From Thunnus maccoyii (Eukaryota; Chordata; Actinopteri; Scombriformes; Scombridae), in the NCBI RefSeq assembly GCF_910596095.1, contig NC_056548.1:8705151-8769150 (forward strand): a stretch of DNA of 64,000 nt, written 5' to 3'. The position numbers and the translations under genes are program-made. A model generated the notes under the pieces. The model saw nothing but the letters and a program-made list of their open reading frames with translations, had not been told where the DNA came from and ran no database searches. This document shows positions 1-13,359 of this stretch, piece after piece (the first letter of the stretch is position 1; each line of letters begins with the position of its first letter).

Positions 1-517
1 TATTTAAAGACAAGAAATCTCAACTTTTTTACTGATTTGAATAAAAATGGTAAATATGTAAACATTCACATGCATGTTTGTTTACTCCATCCATACCATC
101 ACATGTGCACACCATGCAAGTTAAAATGAGTTGACATATATTGCAGAGGGTGCTTATAGTTAATACAAAAAAAAATATTAATATCTGTTTAATATGTGGG
201 AACATTTTGAAAGTTAAATATGAAATCATTACATGCTAATGCTAATAAATACCGCACATTAATTTATAGGTCACTTTCCATTTGACTGGATCAAATATTC
301 CTCTTAAATAATGTTGAAATATATTTGTAACAAGCAGAATATTTTAGACCCTTTTTTACATCATTTCACATGTACACTCCAGATTCTCTCTCACGTACAT
401 GATCAAAATATCACTTTTGATGCAACGTACTAAATATCAAAAGTGTTTTTACAAATTGTACATGTTGCATGTGTAGTACGAGATGAACAACACATTTGTT
501 GATAAATAATCAGCATT

Positions 518-911
518 TTTATTGTGAAGAATTAGCATATACAAACTTTGTTAATCTCTTACAGGCTAAGAAAACAGAACTACAATATTGCAGAAATTTT
601 GTTTCCTACTGTATATCATCAGTAAAAATGTGTGCAATAGTCAATTTATGTTTACATCAACAAATAATAAAAAATGTAAAACATACAAAAGCATCCCCAC
701 AATAGCACAATTCTTAATGTTAAGACATTTTTATAAACAAAATTTTACATTTCATTGATCAATCTGTATTAAGCACAATACAGAATATGAACATACTGGA
801 AAAATACAACACATCTGGAAGGTTTGTTGTCATTACAAAAATGTACTTAATGTGACAAAAAGAATAGAAGTGTAAAGTATTCGAGTTGAAAACAATCATG
901 TGTCCGTTAGT
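518..911 (-). terminator. ahi1: ahi1 3' UTR with poly(A) signal
   Basis: This AT-rich stretch lies directly downstream of the ahi1 stop codon and has no coding potential of its own. On the minus strand an AATAAA hexamer lies at 518-523 (TTTATT on the plus strand), about 390 nt after the stop, and is a likely cleavage signal. Nothing else is recognisable between 1 and 517. The choice of this hexamer is inferred. Confidence 0.5.
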
Positions 912-3900
912 TCATGTATCAGGCTCGAAGGCACTGTTAGTCCGGCCAGTCGGTCTCTTTGGGAGAGGTCTCTCTTTTGATCTGACTCTCCTCCTGCTGC
1001 CGGCTGACCCTGAAGCATCTGGATCTGAAAATGTGGCCTGAGATGATGGTCCTGGCTTTTTCACCTTCTTTTTCCTTTTAGCTCTGTAGGAAAACCATAT
1101 TTCGAAATCAGCATTTCTTCCCTAAGCCATGATATAACTTCTTAACATGCCAATCATTACCCTAGGTTGTCTTCCTTCTCCTTAAGAAGAGCAAAAGTCA
1201 AATCCTAATGTAGTTACCAAAGCACTAGTAATGTGAGCTACTTACTTAGCATCAGTCAGCTCAGGGTCGGTGTCAGAAAGCGTTGGCTCAGAAAGAAACC
1301 TAAGTTCCCCAGAAGAAGTAATTGCAGCAGAGACCTTGGAAAGGTGAGGAAGGAGAGAAAAATAAATAGCAACGAGAAGGACAGGAAAAGATACCACACC
1401 ATACAGATAGCCCATAAACGTCATGTATTATTTTTCTGTTTCATTTAAGTGATACTCCTCCCAAAACTTTTAAGAATCACTCCCCCACTGCAGGCTACAA
1501 TAGTGGCTCATGATTTGTCATAGTTTCACCAAAATATGGCAAAGTTGACAATTTCCAGCAGCGCACAAAAGCTGTACTTGTCACAATAATGGCTTATTCT
1601 TTAATTCTACAACATTTTGACCTCAGGTAACTGTAGGAAGTTCATTTTTTGGTCAAAGCATTGTCAATTTCCATGTAGAATAAAAAAGAATAGGGAAAAC
1701 AGCAGCGTGTCTGTATTTTTTTGTCTTTTATTGCTCTGTCAAACCTTTTAAAGCCACCTTCCAGGCCTGCAGAGGATGTGGATTTTGGCTGAAGTATCAC
1801 TTTAACAAACAGAAACAGAAGCACCAGAGACAAGACAAAGAACACATGCGTCTGGAGTGAAATCATGTAAACCCCTGTTTGAACCACACCAATGTAAAGA
1901 GCCCTTTGCCTTTTAGCCCACAGTCGTCATTTATTGATGAAAAAAAATATCAGATTCAAGACAGATGGCTTTGAATCTTTCTGTCTTCTCACCCTGGTTG
2001 GTGTTGACCTCTCAACCGCCTCTTCAGACACGACTGCTTGTGCTTCTACAGACTGAGTCACCTCTTCACTGAAATCTCCTACAACATGAAAAACACTTAG
2101 CATCTTGCATCACATGTGGAGGGTTTATACACATTATCCGCAGGGTGTCTGTCACAAGAAAACACAATCCACTCACTCTGATCTTCCACGTAAGACGAAA
2201 GAAAATACCCCTGCTGCCCATTGGCCAGGCGTCCAAACCACCAGCTGTCATTGTCTTTGTACAGCACGTGGATGACATCACCGCGGCGTATGGTCAGCTC
2301 ATCAGAACGATTAGCTCTGTAGTCATAGAGTGAAACAACCTACAGGAAGAACACAAATGTGGAGTGATTGACAAGGAGAAGGGGAAAGTTTCATGTGACT
2401 GAGCTAACAGTTGCGGTGAATACTTACTATTTGTTGAACAGGAGCTGAACCAGTTTCCACATGAACGCCGGAGGAAATGTGGTCAGGAAGGGTCTGACGG
2501 AAAGAAGAGAACATTGTTTAAATCTGTACAAGCAATGTTGGTAGACATGTTATTTGGCAGACTCCAGTAACAGCTGACTGTGTAACCAGTGTGATTATGT
2601 TCATCTTGTTAATTTTAAATTAGTAAAGAAAGAAAGAAAACATCAGGGAAGGTAGGAAATAAAGTAATTGAACTATTCACAGCCTTACCGTCTGTAGCCT
2701 GAAAGATGAAGCTCCTTTTAGCCGCTGACCAACTGGACTGAACCTGCCTGAAATTACAAGTAAAAAACAACAACAAAAAACAAGCATAAATATTTGATCA
2801 GGGCCTGTAACATGATCCATTGACCTGTATTTACAGTGCTCACTTACGAACACAGGTAAAAATTACAAGTGGTCCATCTGTGTCTCTGTGTATGGTGTAC
2901 ATGCTTCCGGAGACTCTAAACCACAACGCTGGAAGCATTTGGTCTTGGTCACACAGTCCTATACTTTGTGCAGCGATAATCTTTGGAAATATTTGACCTC
3001 AGATGTCACACCGCAGCAATAAAGCCATTCATTGGTTAAAGACAAACAACAATGTGATTAACAGTACAAGCCACTCACGGTTTTGGGTGCTCAGGGCTGC
3101 CTGGGGGATAAATTGCTCTGCCAGAGAACCAGAGAGCTGCAGCTTGGAGTGTGGCGACAGGAGAGACGGAGGCGGTAACGAGGCATTTAATCCCATCTGT
3201 GGGGGAAAAAAAAGCTGGGCCTGAGGTGCATAGCAATTATTGCATTTCAGAATGGCAGTAATTACTGCCATTTCATGTACAGAGGTCAATTTAAAGTCAA
3301 AATCACTGAAATTTCAAGGTTTCCTACGACATTGTGTACTATACATAATGACGCAGAAAGAGCTTATTATTAATAGACACACTCTATAACCATAATTTCT
3401 TGTTTTGTGGTTTTTCCCTTTTCAGTGCTTGAGGGCAAAACAGAGAAAGCATTAGTTTAGATAAAGGTGAGAGCAGAGCTTTGTAGCCCCCAGGTCGTGG
3501 ACGGTACCGAGCCTCAGAGCATTTGTTATTGGGTCACAGGGATTAGGCAAGACAAAGCTGAATAATGATTATATAACTTAGCTGTATTTTTTCTTATTCA
3601 GTAAGTAACCACAGTGAAACAGACCAAATTAAGTTAGGTTTCTGTTTAGTTCAGTTTTTATGCTCGCCAACTCCCTCTCCTTTGCTGTTTTCTTGGTGTT
3701 TGTCCCTCTCCTTTTCTTTTGGGAATAAATAGAGAGATAACACCCAAGCCAAAACTTCAATAATTTACAGGCACCTTATCTTCTAGTGTGTGTACTGATA
3801 GGGAGTGGACAACAATTACGATCAGCAAGTATGCCACTTCCCATCCCCCGGTCTCCTGTGACACAACGGTCAATATAACAGCAGTCAAGGTGCAAAAAAC

Positions 3901-6900
3901 TTTGGGAACCTAATGAATCTAAGACCACAGAGGTGTATTTAAAGCGTACAGATCAAAAACTTACTGTGCCAGTATCCAATACCACGCTCCTCCGTGTGTG
4001 AGTGATGCACAATTTTTCTGAGACACAAAAGAGAGAATATTTTTCATGCACATGAAGAGACAACACTGTTGCACAAACAGGTGAATACAGCTGTAATGCA
4101 GCACCATTCTGATTATACAAACAAAGCTGTACAACAATCTAAAATGCATACAGTACCTGTCTCATAAATGTATCCAGAAGCTGAAGATCTTTTATGTGGT
4201 TCCTAAACAATGATTTGAAAGGGTGAGATTATGTACATACTGTACTTCAGACTGTAATAGGACGACTACTACTTATTTCAAAGTATATTTCAAAGAAGTA
4301 GAGGATGAGTATTTACAAGTACTGAATCCAGTTGCTCTTTGACACATTGCATTTTTAATGCAATTCTTGTTGCTTGGGCATACTGATCCATGGCTGAAGA
4401 GGCAGATGTGTCCTGAAACACCGGGGGATCAGGTGTATTTGTGACAGTTTTGGTGTCTCCAGAAGCTGATCTGCTCAGTGCCTTTATATTGTGCGCCTCC
4501 AGCTGGGAAACTGTGTGGGACGGCATGACAGATCAAATTATGATCATGATAGATCAGTGTGTATTACAATGCCTGTACATCACTATTAAGTGACTGACAC
4601 TGAAAAGCTCAACTGACTAAAATAACAGTTTAATTTCTGCCAGAAAACAATGAGCACAGTTAATGAGAGATTCAGGGGCTGAATCCAGACATAAGTAAAA
4701 TGTCACTTATCAGGTGTTTTCACCAAGAAAAGCACTAACCTTTGCGGTCGTACAGGTAAACATGGACAGGCTGGCTCTGACCGAAGGCACAGAAAGCTAC
4801 CATGTTCTCGTGAGGGTGGAATGACACGCTGTGGAGAGCGGTGCGGTAACAAAGCTCGGAGTACACTGCAACTTGGTCACCTGGGAAGAAAGCCAGAACA
4901 GCTGACAGCTGGAGTCCCTACGCAGAATACTGTCAAAACTTTTAAGAAGTGACTGGTTTCTTTATTTGGGATACAAAACATGATCCTCACCAGTATCAGT
5001 ATTCCAGACATATGCCATTCCATCCTCACTTCCAGAGAAGATGAAGTTTCCACATGGCGTGAAAGTGCTATAGATCCTCTCTCTGTAGTTTGTGGCTCCG
5101 GTGTATTTCTTCACAGCCAAACTGAATGGGGCAGATAAATGGTAGATATAATGGAAGATACAAATATGTATTTTAACAGATACATATAATATAACAAGTG
5201 TTTTTGGACAATTTTTCCAAGCAATTGTTACTATGGTTACCTTCCTTATATTATAGATCATATTAAATTTTCTTTGCCTATCCTACAACCATTTCCTCCT
5301 GCACTGCTACAGTTACCATTTCAGTCCAATCTGTTTTTATAGGAAACAGCAACCTCCATGAAAATAATGCACCTCCAATGATTTATGTTGATATGATATG
5401 TGAGTTGAGTTCCCGATAATAAAAATGATATTCAAGACAGAACACAGGTCATTACTTCTTGTAATTACAGATGGATTTTTTTTATATAGTTCTGTCGTAT
5501 TTACATTCTCAAATCCATCATCCTCAGGACACTGTCTTTAGCATGGATGAGCAGGCACCGCCCATTCGGATGGAGCTGCAGCATGTTGATGGGGATACCG
5601 TTGAGGTCACTCTCACCAATTTTCTGCCAAGACACAACATGTAGGATTTCAAATATCAACTCAGACCACTACATAATAAATCTACAGTATACTGTAAGGG
5701 ATGTAGAGGCGAATCAAACATTTCACACAGTTTATTCTGTTACCTTCTCTATACACCAGTGATGACATGGCTGCCGTTGCTTTCTGTCATTTACTGATGT
5801 TTTCCATACAATGATTAGGCCAGTGTTGTCTGCAGAGAACATTCTCCTTCCTAATTACAACAAAAGGAACATCGGCCATGAGAATGTACAGCTATAATAT
5901 CCTTCATTCACATTAAATACACCATGATGATCTTTACAACAGACTTTTAATATCTAACTATCTATCTATCTATCTATCTATAACTTAATATCATTCAGTA
6001 TTTCTTAAACGTACATGCAGTGGATCTCCCCTATTTTCATATTGTCAACCAAGACCTTCTTTATCTAACATTCCTCATAAACACAATAGCATTAAATTAA
6101 AATGATAAGAGGGCAGTCAGAGTGTAAGAGATCAAATTCATTCTTATCTTGTGCAGGGTTGTGGGTGGCAGTGGGCCTATCTCACCATATACTGAGAAGT
6201 ACACCCCAATGGACAGGCTATCAGTCTACGACAGAACTCACACACATACACATAGACACACTATTCCAAACACAAAATACCTTCAGAGTCAAAACAAACA
6301 GTGTTGATGAAACTGTTGTGACCCTCAAACTCCTGCAGCAGCCGGCCATTCACATCATCGACATCAAGCCTCCACACTCGCACCAGAGAGTCGTAGCCCC
6401 CCGTCACCACCAGGTTCTGGGCTGTGGGGTGGTACTGAGCACAGTACACAAATGATGGATGCGGGAGCACCTTCTGGGCCGTTCCCAGAAGCCTCTCCAC
6501 ATTCCACTCCCTGAAGAGGGAGAACAAGATGAAGAAAAATGGAATTATGCATTATGTGTTTTTTAAATGTACTCTTGAGTCAGACAACCACAAATGGTAA
6601 GAACTGCAGCCCAAAACATGCTGTGTCACCGGTAACAAAAACACAGAGCGAGCAACATATTATAAGAGGAGTACTTACTCCCCCTAGAGGTGCTACAAAA
6701 AAACAGCTGTTAGAGCAACTGTCCCCACATCATACACTGACTCATTTCCAATCAGTTTACCTATTCTTTTATCTAATCACAGAAACTTACCTGACAGTTC
6801 CATCAGAAGAGGCAGACAAAAGACTCCGATCATCTCTGGACCAGCAGAGATCATACACGATTTTGAGATGGCCGTTGAAGGCAGCCAAAACCTTTCCAGA

Positions 6901-9900
6901 AGGGATCTCGTACACTGAAACATTAAATAATCAGGTTATTTTTTGCACAATGTATTTAATTTTTTTTTGTATAAGCTTGGAAGTTGCAGACTCCTGAGGT
7001 CAATTCTCACAGCTGTTTATAATTACTGTATAAATAGGAAGTTAATTAGCTAGAGATTTCTGCTCACGAGCATCAGCAGGGGGAGATTTACACAGATGAG
7101 GTGTTGCTTACCTACAACAGGGAAAGCATCTCTGTCAGCACAAGCGGCAGCTAATAATGTCCCGGCATGAGAGAAGAGAACTGTGAAACAGCCCATCTGA
7201 CCACCACGAAACGCAAGCATAGGCTTGTTAGGAATCCGACAGACCTTTAACAGAAAACAACCAGGCAAGACTTATGAAGTCAAACGTGTTTGACCAGTCC
7301 TGGGTCAGAAAGAAGGAGAAAATACTTTTGACTTTGTTTTAAGTGTCAGACACAGTATGTGGAGTTTGGAAAAGGGCAAAGAAATGTCAAAAAGCTAAGG
7401 TAATCTCTACAACATATATAAAAATCAATTTAGTTTAGATTAAGGGCAATAGTTTACCACACACTGTCCATTCTGTGCTGATGCAGAATCAAACAATCTC
7501 CATGATTTATAAATACTAATGATGAGGGCAGTTCATTACAATTGAAAAATAACCAAATCATAACTATGGTTAACTAAAACTGTTGAGATTCATATGATTA
7601 GAGTAAAGATTTTCATTTGAGGTCTGTTAACTCTACTAACCTGACCAGGCAGTCTGCTCCATCTCAAGACTGGTGGCTTGTTGTCTTGAGGCTGTGTCAG
7701 GCTTTTCTTAGTGACCTCATTCTGTAGCTCACTGTAGGAGGTGCTTCCCCTCTCCTCCTGAAGCGCCATCATAGAACGAATACTTGGGTCCACCTAGAGA
7801 ATAAGCAGTAAGTCAGGAACATCATATTACTGAGTCCACAGGTGGTCTGATTGCCTACATTATTACCTAAATTGTAACATATCAAATATGTATATATCTA
7901 GATGCTTGGAGCAGAGACAGATCATCAAGAAATCACAAAGCAATAATTAATGGTAGCAACTATTAAGTGGCAACTGACTTACATGCTCAGGGAGTTTAAT
8001 GCCCTTCACCGTTACATAAAGGGTGGATGTGTATTTGATTCGGGGGTGCTTCCTCCACCACTCGACCACCTCAATTGTTTTATGTTGCCTCTTTGCCCTG
8101 GGTGGAGGGCAGAAGAGCTGGAGGCGAAGTTTACTATCAATATTCAGCACACCATTAGTGCCGACCAGCTGAAGGATTCAAGAGAAAATGTGACATAAGA
8201 ATTTAAAAAAACAATTAAGAACAATCAGGGTGATATTTCCTTCCAAATGGCAAGGCCAAATATAATACCTTGAGGAACGCCCATGCAATTTTTCTGAATC
8301 CTCGCTCATGCTTGTCAACATCAACATTGGCTCTTGCTTCTTCCATCGTTATGAAATCCAGGATCTTTACGAAACATTTAAATAAAAACAATCATTGACA
8401 GTTACACTAGAATTGGCTTCAAAGTTAAATATATTTCTACATAAAATGTATCTTACTTCAAAGAAGAGTATGACTCTGGGGCTTTCGTCATTTTGTTGGA
8501 CGAAATGCGCAAAGCGTTCGTTGAAGATGATCTGCTCCTGCCACTCAGGAATGATTGATTTGTTCTTCTTGAAATCAAAAGGTTGAGTCATGATGGGGAG
8601 AATGTGATCAACGTTCTCTTGCTCATAAAATGAGGAAACTGGACGATGGCTATGAAAAAAAGAGAAAGACAAAATAAATAAAAATATTGAATGCATGCAG
8701 TTGGAGGGTTTATCGTTCAGTATATCATGATTATTCAAAGGTTTCAACACCCTGTGCTCCCCAACAGGGACCAAACCAAGACAGATGTGAAAACACAAAC
8801 ACTAATCTGAATGTCGGGTCTGACAGCGTCCGTTCTCACCTGTCTTCTTTCTTCACATACTGTCCGGTGTTCTCATCAACGACATGGATCTTCACCATGG
8901 GATGTGAGATCAGCAGGTCCGACTTGAGGCGATCTGTTCTGTGTACATACACTCCCAGCACAAGGCTGTCATCAAAGACTCGTTTCTGCGGTGCTTCTGC
9001 CTCGGTTTCACCCTCTTCTTTGACAACTGAAAACAGGAAAATAAGACATGACATTCTTTCACATCATGTGCTGTGGACTTTTGGAACTTTGTAGATTATT
9101 TTCAGACAATTAGCATCCAATCACCTTGCTTTTTCTTCTTCTTTTTCTTTTTTCCCTTTGATTCTGTTTCATGTTCCGCATCAACATCCTGGTTGGCACC
9201 TTCATCTTCATCCCTGGTGGAGCAAAAAGTATTAAATCTTACTTCAACATGCTTCTAAAAACAGTAGCTTGTAGTCATATCACAAAGTGTAAAAAAAATA
9301 ATACATCTGTATCACATGAATAGGTATACACACCCTACATCTGACTCTGTAATCACAGACTTCAGCTTCTTCTTTTTCTTCTTCCCAACATCATTATTCA
9401 GTAAAACACTGTGGGAGGCCGAACTATCTTCTTCTGTCTTGACCGGTGTCTTTTTCAAAGTCCTTTCCTCCTCCTGTGCAATCTGCTGCTGGTATTCTGC
9501 AAGCAGTTTGTCCTCAGAGTCCTCCGCCTGACTCTCCACCTTGGCCTCTGCATCTCCTTTGCTTTTCCCCTTCTTACTTCTCCGTTTTGGTTCCTTTCCC
9601 CCACCAACATCATCTGACTCCAAAGTGATCTCAGACTTGGAAGCATCTGCATCCTGCTGGCTGTAACTTGTGGTGTCTTCAGGTACAGGAAGTGAGGGAA
9701 GCTCTCTCTTAGACTTTCGCTTACCTTTCGATGGTTGAATCTCCTCTTGGTTTCGACTGTTATTGATGTTAACCTTTTCTGCTACTTCCCTCTCTCTCCG
9801 CTTGTTCTTGGTATAGCGGGGGCTGCCCTGTTCAGGGTGATATGTGTTCTGGAGGATAGTCTCATCATCCTCTGTGTCCTTCTCAAGGTTGAGATTCTTT

Positions 9901-11377
9901 GTTAGAGTCTGGAGCTACAGAGGAAGGAAAGAAAAGGAAAAGGCATATTATATTTATGTTGTTCTCTTTCATTTTTAATAACATGTCGACCATTAAAAGT
10001 GGTTTGCATTACTCTGCAGTGTATTTTGGGGGGAGGAGAAAAATGTCAAATAAGGTTATTCTAATTTCTTCTGCTGCACATTGTATGCTGAAGCTTTTCA
10101 GTCACATTTTCTGACGTTTTTCAACACTTGACTATGCTCTCCAGTCTTCACCACTAAAGATAGAACTGCACATATTAGAAAACTTACCACAATGGTCTCT
10201 TTGGTTTCAGGGTTTTTCTTCTTTAACTTTTTCTTCTCTGAATCAGTGTATTTCTTGAACACCTCGTTGAATCTTTCACGGGTGTTTGCCCGGTCTTCAC
10301 TCTCACCTGTAAAAAGGTAATACTACCATTAGTGGGCAAAGTGGATGTGGACTGGCTATGTTGAGATCAGTTAACACTCTCATTATCAGCAGTGTGTGCA
10401 CTGACCAACAACTACCCAACAGTATATAAAGAAGTAGTAAATCAGCCCCAACTTGATCAGCTACAACTCTGAAACTCTGCTTACACATTAAACAATGGGT
10501 TCACCATTTTTCAAGTCTGTCAGGTACCCAAATGAACACTGAAATGATCTTTCTTGCCATAATTATTCCTACTAGTCACACTGGCCATTAGAAGATCCCT
10601 TCACAATGCACATACAATATGAGTGATGGGGGCCCAAATCCGCAGTCCTCCTTCTGTGCAAACATGTATTTTAAAGTTTCTCTGAAGCTAATAAGAAGCT
10701 TCAGCCATCCAAATTAGTCAAATCAAATAGGTCTCTTTCAACATTAAAGTCTTTTTAGTGCCAAAGACCCTCTTTTTGTTACTATACTTCCACCACAGCT
10801 CAACAGGGAAACACTATCCGAGGAAACACAAAGAGGGAATTTTATGCTAAAAAGACAGTAAATGTGGCAGATATCCACTTGATATGATAACTCAGACTGC
10901 TGGAGTGTCATATAAGCTTCAGGTAAACTTTTAAATGCATTTTTGCACAAAATGAGTGTGTGGACACACTGCGGATTTTGGCTCCCATCACTTACATTGA
11001 AAGCACATTTGAAGGGGGTCTTTTAATGAACAGTATGAACAGGAGGAATGGTTACAGCAAGGAAAACCTCTTTCGGTGTTCATATAGGCACCTTACTGTT
11101 GTTTTTAGACAGATTTGAAAAATTGTTAATCTATCCTTTAATGCATCAATAACAATAATCCAATGCTATGATATACATAATAATATACCACTTTGAAAGA
11201 AGTTATTCTGCATTATCAATATCTTTTAAACCTATGATGATGTACAATTTTGACTGCGGGACATTTTTTCTTTCTAAATTAGCATCTTCACACTGCAGTA
11301 ATACTACTTTTAGATGTGTTGGGGAACAGTAGAAAACTCACCAGCAGGCATTCTCAGGCACCGGAATCTCTCTCATT
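912..11377 (-). CDS. ahi1: Jouberin (AHI1), WD40 and SH3 ciliary scaffold, complete gene
   Basis: AHI1 acts at the ciliary transition zone and basal body; human defects cause Joubert syndrome. Coding exons in transcript order: 11342-11351 (ATG; exon reaches 11377), 10188-10306, 9334-9914, 9125-9213, 8840-9026, 8457-8649, 8269-8364, 7983-8168, 7641-7793, 7112-7244, 6791-6914, 6281-6510, 5744-5850, 5505-5623, 4991-5121, 4740-4880, 4317-4510, 4152-4202, 3079-3196, 2689-2747, 2428-2493, 2177-2339, 1993-2078, 1246-1334, 912-1083. They close to 1198 codons; human AHI1 is about the same length. The N-terminus ([11 protein letters not shown]) is followed by a Lys/Glu-rich charged region to about residue 270. 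WD40 repeats span about 540-866 ([20 protein letters not shown]). An SH3 domain lies at about 1029-1083 ([31 protein letters not shown]). A basic tail ends in FEPDT. The donor of the exon at 4152-4202 is ambiguous: the strong site at 4156 breaks frame, while the weaker one at 4151 keeps it. The alternative hypothesis of another WD40/SH3 protein is unlikely. Confidence 0.95.
5958..5982. repeat. (CTAT)n microsatellite
   Basis: About six CTAT units lie in an ahi1 intron between the exons at 5744-5850 and 6281-6510. It is a simple sequence repeat with no coding role. Confidence 0.8.
10488..11141. mobile_element. TTAA-flanked palindromic element, copy A
   Basis: This 654-bp element lies in an ahi1 intron between the exons at 10188 and 11342. 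It is bounded by TTAA at 10488-10491 and 11138-11141. Its two halves are inverted repeats of about 300 bp: TTTTTCAAGTCTGTC on the left mirrors GACAGATTTGAAAAAT on the right. The midpoint lies near 10790. It has no ORF of note. A TTAA target preference suggests a piggyBac- or Kolobok-type transposase in trans, which is inference. Confidence 0.75.
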
Positions 11378-11778
11378 CTGAGTGAAAAAGGCTGTAACGT
11401 TAAAAAAGAGGCTTTATTCTAAGAATAAAAAACAGGGATAACGTTAACGTTGCACGACGAAATCTCTGTTAACATTAGATTACCCACCCCCCTAAATTGG
11501 TTTGCCTACACAATTAGTTTAGCGATGTGAGTAAAATCACTGGAGAAAAACCAAAAATACACCATAGACATGTTTTCTTTATCACAGACAGTTAACTGCT
11601 GACGTTAGCTGCATTAGTTAGCGTTAGCTTGCTAAGTGCTAACACTAGCTACGTTTGTTACCGTTAGATTTCGGTTCTTGAACAAACAGTCTGAGCCTCA
11701 GAAACAAACCCGTTTCCACATGAATGTATTTTAACAGGCTGACTTGTAGTTAGCTGACAGTAACTTCGTCCAACTAAC

Positions 11779-11905
11779 CTGCAGTGATTGTACCGTCCTC
11801 CAACTTCACCAACAACGCTTCGACGGTTTCCAAGTCAACCAACGAGGGCGGAGCGTCGACACCATGTCTGTGACGTAAACACCTAAACAACAAATTAGCC
11901 AATTA
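11779..11905 (-). promoter_or_regulatory. ahi1: ahi1 5' UTR exon 1 and proximal promoter
   Basis: A splice donor on the minus strand at 11777-11778 (GTTAG context) marks a likely noncoding first exon starting at 11779. It would splice to the ATG-bearing exon 11342-11377. Upstream lie a CRE/ATF-like TGACGTAA at 11871-11878 and a CCAAT box (plus-strand CCAAT) at 11899-11903. The transcription start is inferred to be near 11850. No TATA box is evident. Confidence 0.5.
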
Positions 11906-13359
11906 CGTTTGAAGGACCGGTGTGTGAGATTTAGTGACATTTAGCGGTGAGGTTGCAGATTGCAAACAACTGAATACCCTTCCCATGGATGTATAAGGCT
12001 TTTAACCATTATTATTGTTAAAAGAGAGGCATTTATGGTTAAAAAAAATAAAATAAATAAAATAATAATAATAATAATAAAAAAGTTCCCCCTTATTTTA
12101 CAGTCTTGTAAAATCTGCTTTTGAAGTAGCAAAGTAACACAGGGAAGTTGTAAAGTTGCTCTGCACCCGTTTACATTATGAGGCAAATTGCTGACACATG
12201 TTAAATAACAGGTCTCCTGGGTCTGGGGGGATATAGTACACACAGTATAAGTTCAGTGCAGTATTACATGGAACTCCTGCAGCGTGTTTTCTAGGGGTGT
12301 TTCATGTGAAGGCGACCACAGTACCGTAACAAAGCATTACTCAAGCTATGAAGGGCTGGACAATGATTCTTTCAAATAGCCCTCCTGGTGTTTTGCATAA
12401 CATAAGAATTAATCTAATGTTCACTGTCATGCAAATATGTGCTTTCACGTTGATTCTGACAGTCTTACTGTCCTCTTTCCTATTTATTTTATTTTTTTAA
12501 CTGAAGGATGTATTTTATGTGATTTACCTACAGCCTGCTCTGCTGCATTCCTGATTCGCCTGGGCATAGAAATGTGTTACTCTTTGTTTTAGTTAACCAG
12601 TAAGATTCAATGGGAGCCCCCTAAGAATGCAGACAGCCCCTCAGGGTTTTCCCTGGACTTTTTTTTTTTTTTTTTTTTTTTTGGGGGGGGGGGGGGGGCA
12701 AAGGCTGGACAATGTGCGCGGTGCGGTGTACACAGTTTGTGCGAGTGCGCTTAAGGACAGAAGACCCTCAAGATTCATAGCGGAATTTCACAAGTGTAAC
12801 CATGGAAATAACTTATAAGCATAAAAAGAGGTAAGAAAGTAACTAATTACATTTACTCGAGTACTGACAAGTGAAATTTTGAAGTACACTTGACTACACT
12901 TCATAGGATTATATTGTACTTTTTCACATCATCACACTGATCAGATAGCTATGACTATTTCTGCAGATAAAGACGTTTTAAACACTATTTTATTGTGTTT
13001 CTAACAAGTAGAGAAAACACAGCTCAGCGTGAGACATTATAAAATATGAACATGATATATGTCATACAATATAATTATACAAAACATAGGGGAGGCTTTA
13101 ACCCATATAAACAAAGAAAGAGTAAACAATATTGACTTAAAAAACAAATGAATACATTAAGCTACTAATATTACCACATTTCAAAAATTGTTGTCATTTT
13201 AAAATTTGATTGCATGACTTTTTAATTATTTGAACTGTGATAATCTTTCTGCAACAATGAACTTTAATTTACCTGGCAGTCACGTGACGTCTCGGTAGGC
13301 GCGTCTTTGTGCTGCTTGTGTAAAAACAGGCAGGTGCTGTCCTTACACAAGATGCAGTC
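11906..13359. other. Spacer between ahi1 promoter and ARM-repeat gene
   Basis: This 1.4-kb spacer separates the divergently oriented ahi1 and ARM genes. It holds an AAT-rich simple repeat near 12060-12080 and a long T24 run (12659-12682) directly followed by G16 (12683-12698). A degenerate fish-type repeat fragment with ATTACATTTACTCGAGTACT lies near 12845-12900. The ARM promoter must lie just left of 13360, but I see no clear TATA box. I see no exon here. Confidence 0.5.

Noticed and set aside
6102..6455. 117-residue plus-strand ORF
   Set aside because: It overlaps an ahi1 WD40 exon on the opposite strand (6281-6510) and is an antisense shadow of it.
6539..6997. 152-residue plus-strand ORF
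   Set aside because: It is antisense to the ahi1 exon 6791-6914 plus intron; no domain is recognisable.
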